DNA of 64,000 bases from Cytophaga aurantiaca DSM 3654 (lineage in GTDB: Bacteria; Bacteroidota; Bacteroidia; Cytophagales; Cytophagaceae): the NCBI RefSeq assembly GCF_000379725.1, contig NZ_KB903643.1, positions 124,001 through 188,000 on the forward strand, read 5' to 3'. Below the pieces are notes generated by a model, which was given only the letters and a program-made list of their open reading frames with translations, did not search any database and was not told the origin of the DNA. Positions within the stretch are counted from its first letter, which is position 1. The number at the start of each line of letters is the position of its first letter. Shown piece by piece: positions 59,860 through 64,000 of the stretch. Both the position numbers and the translations under genes were made by a program.

Positions 59860-60219
59860 ATGAAATACATCATTCTCTTATTTACCTGTTTTTTTCTTTC
59901 CTGCATGCATAGCAGATTGGATAAGGAAACAATTTCGAAGCATCTGAAAGATATAGGAAGTGATACTACTTATTCCTATTTGCCTGCAGCAGGATTTATA
60001 GCGAATGAAGATGCAGCCGTTGAGATTGCAGAACCCATTCTTTTCAATATTTATGGTGAAGATCATGTTACAGATCAAAAACCATATCAGGTAAATCTAA
60101 TTGATTCGGTGTGGGTTGTTAATGGAACACTTCCGATAAATTATACTAATGGTGGTACATTTTTTATTGCATTAAATAAAAAAGACGGAAAAGTTTTACA
60201 TATAAGTCACGGTAAATAA
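59860..60219 (+). CDS. NTF2-fold immunity-type lipoprotein
   Basis: 119 residues. MKYIILLFTCFFLSC gives a lipobox (FLSC). The mature domain GFIANEDAAVEIAEPILFNI, then YGEDHVTDQKPYQVNLIDSV, then WVVNGTLPINYTNGGTFFIALNK DGKVLHI follows the NTF2-fold immunity protein pattern (Imm-NTF2-2 type), which protects cells from a cognate polymorphic toxin. No toxin gene is next to it, so it could be an orphan immunity gene. Lipidation would place it where it meets an incoming toxin, at the envelope. Confidence 0.8.
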   Translation: MKYIILLFTCFFLSCMHSRLDKETISKHLKDIGSDTTYSYLPAAGFIANEDAAVEIAEPILFNIYGEDHVTDQKPYQVNLIDSVWVVNGTLPINYTNGGTFFIALNKKDGKVLHISHGK

Positions 60220-60228
60220 ATTCAAGCT

Positions 60229-60594
60229 ATGAACCCCACCGACACCCACAACGCACGCATGGCGAACATGACCTTTGCTTCCGTCTATCCACTATATCTT
60301 ACAAAGGTAGAGAAGAAAGGCCGTACAAAAGAAGAACTGGATCAGGTGATCGAATGGCTTACAGGTTTTGATAAAAAGAAACAAGAACAATTGATCAAAG
60401 ACAAGGTGACGTTTGAAACATTTTTTCAAAAAGCTACACTGCATCCCAATGCATCGCTCATTACCGGTATGATCTGTGGGTACCGCATTGAAGAGATCGA
60501 AAATCCGTTGACACAACAGGTGCGTTATCTGGATAAGCTGGTAGATGAGTTAGCGAAAGGGAAGAAGATGGAAAAGATATTGCGTACAACGTAA
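60229..60594 (+). CDS. DUF2200 family protein
   Basis: 121 residues. The family opening is [40 protein letters not shown], then [20 protein letters not shown]. All-helical, soluble, of unknown function, often adjacent to regulators. It starts 9 bp after the lipoprotein gene and ends 11 bp before an AraC gene, so an operon of three is likely. Confidence 0.92.
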   Translation: MNPTDTHNARMANMTFASVYPLYLTKVEKKGRTKEELDQVIEWLTGFDKKKQEQLIKDKVTFETFFQKATLHPNASLITGMICGYRIEEIENPLTQQVRYLDKLVDELAKGKKMEKILRTT

Positions 60595-60605
60595 AACCTA
60601 CGATT

Positions 60606-61385
60606 ATGAAGCATGCATATCATAGTCCACCCAAAGAATTAAGCGCGTACATACGTACGGTTCTGACCTTAGAAGGTACAGGCGATGGAAGTATGAACGA
60701 GCTTCCCGCTTTCACAAACGGCATACCTGCTTTGTGTTGTAAAACTGAAAAAGATGCAAACGGATCAGAGCAGGTAGTTACAGCGGCGTTATTCGGAGGC
60801 AACATTCCTGCTGACTTCTGGAATGTGCAGGATGCAACGACAATCGTTGTATATTTTTTTAAGCCTTTTGCACTGACAAGTTTATTTCATGTTGAAGCAA
60901 ACAAACTTGCCAAACATCCCATTGAATTGCGCAGCTGGAGTCCACATGTATACAATGCCTTACACACCCAACTGGTTTATGCCGGTACGCTTGTTCAGAA
61001 AACAGACATACTGGATAATCTACTTCTTCAGCAGCATCTGAAGAACCATGAAACGTTTGCGATCATTCAATATGCAACGGATGTGATGATGACTGATCCG
61101 TCGAATGATATTCTTGCTGAAATTTTAACGAAATTAAATCTGAGCGAACGAACGTTTCAGCGGATCTTTAAAAAATATGTAGGTGTTACTGCTACACAAT
61201 ACCGCCGGATCTGTCAGTTTCAGGGTTCCTTCGATCAATTGCGGTCCAAGCAATTTGATAAGATGTCGGATGTGGCTTTTGACAACGGCTTTTCAGACCA
61301 GAGTCATTTTATCCGTTCCTTCAAAGAATTTACGGATACTACACCAAACGATTATTTGAATAAGGGATTAAAGGGTAAAAAATAG
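60606..61385 (+). CDS. AraC family transcriptional regulator
   Basis: 259 residues. The N-terminal DUF6597-like domain (YHSPPKELSAYIRTVLTLEG; FTNGIPALCCKTEK; VVYFFKPFALTSLFHVEANK) is followed by the AraC HTH pair: LAEILTKLNLSERTFQRIFK and MSDVAFDNGFSDQSHFIRSF, with KEFTDTTPNDYL at the end. It probably regulates DUF2200 and the following VOC gene. All three lie on one strand with short gaps. Confidence 0.9.
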   Translation: MKHAYHSPPKELSAYIRTVLTLEGTGDGSMNELPAFTNGIPALCCKTEKDANGSEQVVTAALFGGNIPADFWNVQDATTIVVYFFKPFALTSLFHVEANKLAKHPIELRSWSPHVYNALHTQLVYAGTLVQKTDILDNLLLQQHLKNHETFAIIQYATDVMMTDPSNDILAEILTKLNLSERTFQRIFKKYVGVTATQYRRICQFQGSFDQLRSKQFDKMSDVAFDNGFSDQSHFIRSFKEFTDTTPNDYLNKGLKGKK

Positions 61386-61458
61386 AAATGTCGTTTTTGT
61401 TCTATGGAGCCAGGTTGTGCATCTCTATTTTTACTTCCATAAAATTAATTATACGCAT

Positions 61459-62307
61459 ATGAAAAAAAATATCACACCTTGTCTGTGGTTTAACAATCAG
61501 GCAAAAGAAGCGGCAGCAATGTATTGTTCCGTTTTCAAACAATCTAAAATTACAACGCAGTCGGCCATTGTAACCGAGATCGATGTTGCCGGACAGAAAT
61601 TTATTCTGCTGGATGGAGGCCCTATGTTCCAACCAAACGCGTCCATATCTTTTTATTATATCTGCGAAGATGCACAGGAACTTGATCTGATCTGGAATAC
61701 ATTCAGCAATGAAGGTGTTGTTATGATGCCGCTGGATTCTTATCCGTGGAGCGAAAAGTATGGCTGGATCACAGATAAGTTCGGGATCTCCTGGCAGCTT
61801 GCTCTGGGCAAGATCAGCGATGTGGGACAGAAGATCACGCCTTGTCTTTTGTTTACCGGAAAGCAGTATGGCAGAGTTGACGAAGCGATCGCGCATTATG
61901 CATCGGTCTTTGAGCATACAACGGTAGATGGCATTCTGCGCTATGGTGTAAATGAATTGCCGGATGTGGAAGGCAAGGTAAAACATGCGCAGATTTCTTT
62001 AGACGGACAGAAGCTGATGCTGATGGAAAGTGCAGCAAGCGATTTTACGTTTACCGAAGGTGTATCGCTTACGGTGTATTGTGAAACACAGCAAGAGATC
62101 GATTACTACTGGTCTGCTTTTACAGCAAGCGGCGAAGAAAGTATGTGCGGATGGCTGAGAGATATGTTTGGCGTATCCTGGCAGATCATTCCGGTGATGT
62201 TGGGCAGCATCATGAGTGATCCGGCGAAAGCAGGTAAAGCAGCCAAGGCATTTATGTCGATGCGCAAGCTGAATATCGAACAGATTGTGCAAGCTTCTAT
62301 TTCATGA
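61459..62307 (+). CDS. Double PhnB-like VOC protein
   Basis: 282 residues from the ATG at 61459 (MKKNITPCLWFNNQAKEAA). Upstream codons to 61417 are not family-like. It carries two PhnB-type VOC domains: one starts at residue 1 (MYCSVFKQSKI; SYPWSEKYGWITDKFGISWQ), the second at about 125 (ITPCLLFTGKQYGRVDEAIA HYASVFEH; MCGWLRDMFGVSWQIIPVML). Each is a full 3-demethylubiquinone-methyltransferase-like unit. Ligand unknown. It lies 73 bp after the AraC gene and ends in a terminator. Confidence 0.88.
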   Translation: MKKNITPCLWFNNQAKEAAAMYCSVFKQSKITTQSAIVTEIDVAGQKFILLDGGPMFQPNASISFYYICEDAQELDLIWNTFSNEGVVMMPLDSYPWSEKYGWITDKFGISWQLALGKISDVGQKITPCLLFTGKQYGRVDEAIAHYASVFEHTTVDGILRYGVNELPDVEGKVKHAQISLDGQKLMLMESAASDFTFTEGVSLTVYCETQQEIDYYWSAFTASGEESMCGWLRDMFGVSWQIIPVMLGSIMSDPAKAGKAAKAFMSMRKLNIEQIVQASIS

Positions 62308-62313
62308 TTTTTC

Positions 62314-62352
62314 ACTTCTTCGTTTGTAGTTTTCAAACGAAGAAGTTTTTTG
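62314..62352 (+). terminator. Rho-independent terminator of the double VOC gene
   Basis: ACTTCTTCGTTTG (62314-62326) and CAAACGAAGAAGT (62334-62346) give a 13-bp stem with a 7-base loop and then T6. Confidence 0.9.
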
Positions 62353-62446
62353 ACGAATTAAAATTAGTAATACATAATTTAGTTATTTAGAATTTGTATT
62401 TTCCGCGGGGAACGTAAGCCGGATAAAAAGTAAGCAAAGTTATAAA

Positions 62447-63034
62447 ATGAGACTATTATCTTTTTTAAAAGCATTTTTTAAAAGCAATATCCAGGCAAAT
62501 GCATCTACGCCTGTTTTTTGGGAAGATGATTATTGTCAAATTGAAATTGTTCCGTTTGAAAACCGTGACTTTATTTTAGCGCAATCAACCAAAATAAATA
62601 CTGTAATTGAGCAATCAAAAATACAATTTGGTTTTACTGAAATTTTTGGTAGAGAATCTATGCCTGCCAATACTGTATCAAAGGAAATTAGAATTGATTA
62701 TTTTGAAAATCTTTTAGTTGAATCCGGATTTCAAAAAAGTAGATATATACAATATGAAACAAGTAAAATGCTTGATAGCAACGTGAGCAAAACAAAAGCA
62801 TATACCTGTTCAAATTTTATACTTTTTTTTGATGTTGAAGGTGAATTTATAAACAATATCTGGCTTACATTTGGACTTATTGTATCTGTAACACAATATA
62901 ATTGTATAGAAACACTTTTACATTCTTTAGGAAATGAATGTGATATGATTCTTATAGATTGGAACTCTACCATGTTAATTGATTTAAAAGAAAAAAATCA
63001 AATTAATGAATATTTAATGAGATCTTGGAAATAG
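62447..63034 (+). CDS. Protein of unknown function
   Basis: 195 residues, soluble, no signal peptide. MRLLSFLKAFFKSNIQANAS TPVFWEDDYCQIEIVPFENR opens with an amphipathic basic helix and a short strand. Later YFENLLVESGFQKSRYIQYE, NFILFFDVEGEFINNIWLTF and SLGNECDMILIDWNSTMLID alternate helices and strands, an alpha/beta look often found in immunity or contact-dependent proteins. No motif can be named. It is 18 bp upstream of another unknown gene, so the two likely form a pair. Confidence 0.65.
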   Translation: MRLLSFLKAFFKSNIQANASTPVFWEDDYCQIEIVPFENRDFILAQSTKINTVIEQSKIQFGFTEIFGRESMPANTVSKEIRIDYFENLLVESGFQKSRYIQYETSKMLDSNVSKTKAYTCSNFILFFDVEGEFINNIWLTFGLIVSVTQYNCIETLLHSLGNECDMILIDWNSTMLIDLKEKNQINEYLMRSWK

Positions 63035-63052
63035 TAAAAACATACACTACAA

Positions 63053-63580
63053 ATGACTCATACTTCAGACACCTCTTTTATTTTTCCCTATTCAGAAAAC
63101 AAAGAAACAAAGCGTCAGCAAGTATGGAGCAATCTTGAAAAGGGAATTCTATTTGAAGATGCAAATCGTTTTATTCCCTGGACAATACCGTTTGCAGACC
63201 TTGATTCGTTTGCTGAAGAACGGAAAGGCAGCGGCGATCGTACCAATTGGTTCTTAGGAAAACATCAGATCCTTGATGGATATGAAAGTGCAATAGGTGT
63301 TATGAAATGGTCGTGGGTAAATGATACCAATTCTTTTTCTGAAATTGAAGAATGGCTTGGTTATGATGATGAGGGTAATAAAAAGTTTTTGTTATTAAAA
63401 GGTAAACTAACCGATTTACTTGGAGAACCGACTTTGCTTGAGTTAGAAAAATTCGGTGGTCTTGATTTAGGATCTATTGAATGGACAAATCAGAATGTTC
63501 GGATTGCATTGACAGGTATCGAACAATTTGCCTGTAAATACAGAATGTACATTGGACTGAAGGAAAATAAAAATCGTTGA
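63053..63580 (+). CDS. Protein of unknown function
   Basis: 175 residues, soluble. TSFIFPYSENKETKRQQVWS NLEKGILFEDANRF is followed by DRTNWFLGKHQILDGYESAI, WSWVNDTNSFSEIEEWLGYD and LTGIEQFACKYRMYIGLKE. Aromatic-rich, acidic and without catalytic motifs, in the style of Bacteroidetes immunity-like proteins, but no named family was recognised. It starts 18 bp after the previous gene. A hairpin repeat follows. Confidence 0.65.
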   Translation: MTHTSDTSFIFPYSENKETKRQQVWSNLEKGILFEDANRFIPWTIPFADLDSFAEERKGSGDRTNWFLGKHQILDGYESAIGVMKWSWVNDTNSFSEIEEWLGYDDEGNKKFLLLKGKLTDLLGEPTLLELEKFGGLDLGSIEWTNQNVRIALTGIEQFACKYRMYIGLKENKNR

Positions 63581-63590
63581 TTCTGTCATC

Positions 63591-63634
63591 AGCTCTTCGA
63601 AATTTTCAATTCTGAAGTCAGAAGGATTTGCAAC
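63591..63634. repeat. CTTCGGAATTT hairpin family member
   Basis: AGCTCTTCGAAATTTTCAA, then TTCTGAAGTCAGAAGGATTTG, has the same order of elements as 20378-20427. Confidence 0.65.
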
Positions 63635-63636
63635 GA

Positions 63637-63679
63637 GAATTCAGTTAATAAAAATTACAAATTTTTATTAACTGAATTC
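63637..63679. terminator. Perfect 20-bp AT-rich hairpin
   Basis: GAATTCAGTTAATAAAAATT and its exact complement pair around a 3-base loop. It has no long T run of its own, but such a stem could stop transcription or stabilise the 3' end. Confidence 0.7.
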
Positions 63680-63742
63680 CGGATTATGAATATGCAATAT
63701 AGATTCAGTATATTTATACCAGCACTTCAATAGGCACCTTCG

Positions 63743-64000
63743 ATGCAGGAATTACAAAACATAACAGATAAAAAAATACACGAATTCAGCTATTCTGATT
63801 TTTGGATAGAAGATGAAATTTTGCATGGGACTTATAAAAAAGACAATTCCATTATATCGTTGGAGACAGCTAAAGAAATTGTTAAAAAAAGATTAGAGAT
63901 TCAGCAAGGAAAACCGTATTTGGGGCTTGTGTTTCTTCATGATTCAATCGTAATGTCTGCAGAAGCCAGAAAATATATGGCAAATGAAGGTTATGCAGGA
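63743..64000 (+). CDS. Unknown protein, 5' part, cut by window edge
   Basis: From ATG 63743 the frame stays open to the last base (86 codons seen). MQELQNITDKKIHEFSYSDF WIEDEILHGTY, then SLETAKEIVKKRLEIQQGKP YLGLVFLHDSIV, then ARKYMANEGYAG. The strand-helix-strand-helix order resembles the STAS-like domain of a small Bacteroidetes family (DUF7793-like), soluble and often of about 120-140 residues. I am not sure of the assignment. Confidence 0.6.
   Translation, partial: MQELQNITDKKIHEFSYSDFWIEDEILHGTYKKDNSIISLETAKEIVKKRLEIQQGKPYLGLVFLHDSIVMSAEARKYMANEGYAG

Noticed and set aside
1-64000. CRISPR array, tRNA, rRNA, tmRNA
   Set aside because: No run of regularly spaced direct repeats, no cloverleaf with a GTTCnAnnC arm and no rRNA-like stretch was found by reading both strands. 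Short degenerate cases could be missed without a covariance search.

Overview
The window reads as chromosomal DNA of a Cytophagales-type Bacteroidetes bacterium, most like Cytophaga (an inference from content, not a database match). Reasons: moderately AT-rich DNA, almost no Shine-Dalgarno sequences, TAnnTTTG-type -7 promoter boxes, many small lipoproteins and signal-peptide proteins of families typical of the phylum, a topoisomerase I with a Lys/Ala-rich tail, a small RRM RNA-binding protein, fused hisIE, and a sirtuin lacking most zinc cysteines. No rRNA, tRNA or CRISPR array was found.

Layout. 1-9.5 kb is mainly housekeeping: a truncated M20 amidohydrolase, a cytoplasmic alpha-amylase, a DinB-like protein, a sulfotransferase-like protein, an RRM protein, a DMT transporter, rarA, an outer-membrane protein and sucD. 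9.5-22.6 kb is accessory: at least fifteen genes in a row on the + strand, mostly small exported, lipo- or membrane proteins, with imperfect hairpin repeats at many junctions. It also holds a REP-associated tyrosine transposase flanked by inverted copies of that repeat, and a 1364-residue exported MORN/CHAT protein. 22.6-33.5 kb is mostly on the - strand: twin zinc-ribbon metallopeptidases, a GNAT protein, twin TerB-like proteins, a YqhD-type dehydrogenase, a cold-shock protein, a sirtuin and topA. 33.6-41.5 kb holds sixA, exported proteins, a GumN/TraB protein, tex and hisIE, separated by large palindromic repeats. 41.6-50.9 kb has lipoproteins, a hydrolase and a run of small stress/detoxification-type genes (VOC, AraC, SRPBCC, RibD-like, PhnB-like, SDR).

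51.2-54.7 kb is a strikingly AT-rich three-gene cassette: two proteins I do not recognise, then a TIR/nucleoside-deoxyribosyltransferase-like protein that carries a UvrD/PcrA-type Tudor-like C-terminal domain. It is the best candidate here for an undescribed, possibly anti-phage, system. 54.9-64 kb has small membrane proteins, an ECF sigma/putative anti-sigma/ClpP-paralogue operon, a glycine-zipper lipoprotein, an orphan NTF2-fold immunity-type lipoprotein, a DUF2200 protein, an AraC regulator, a double VOC protein and unknown genes running off the edge.

The other theme is dispersed palindromic DNA. At least eight distinct intergenic hairpin or inverted-repeat families recur, including a perfect 68-bp palindrome nested inside longer inverted repeats and a MITE-like element of about 180 bp. 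Several of them also look like Rho-independent terminators.
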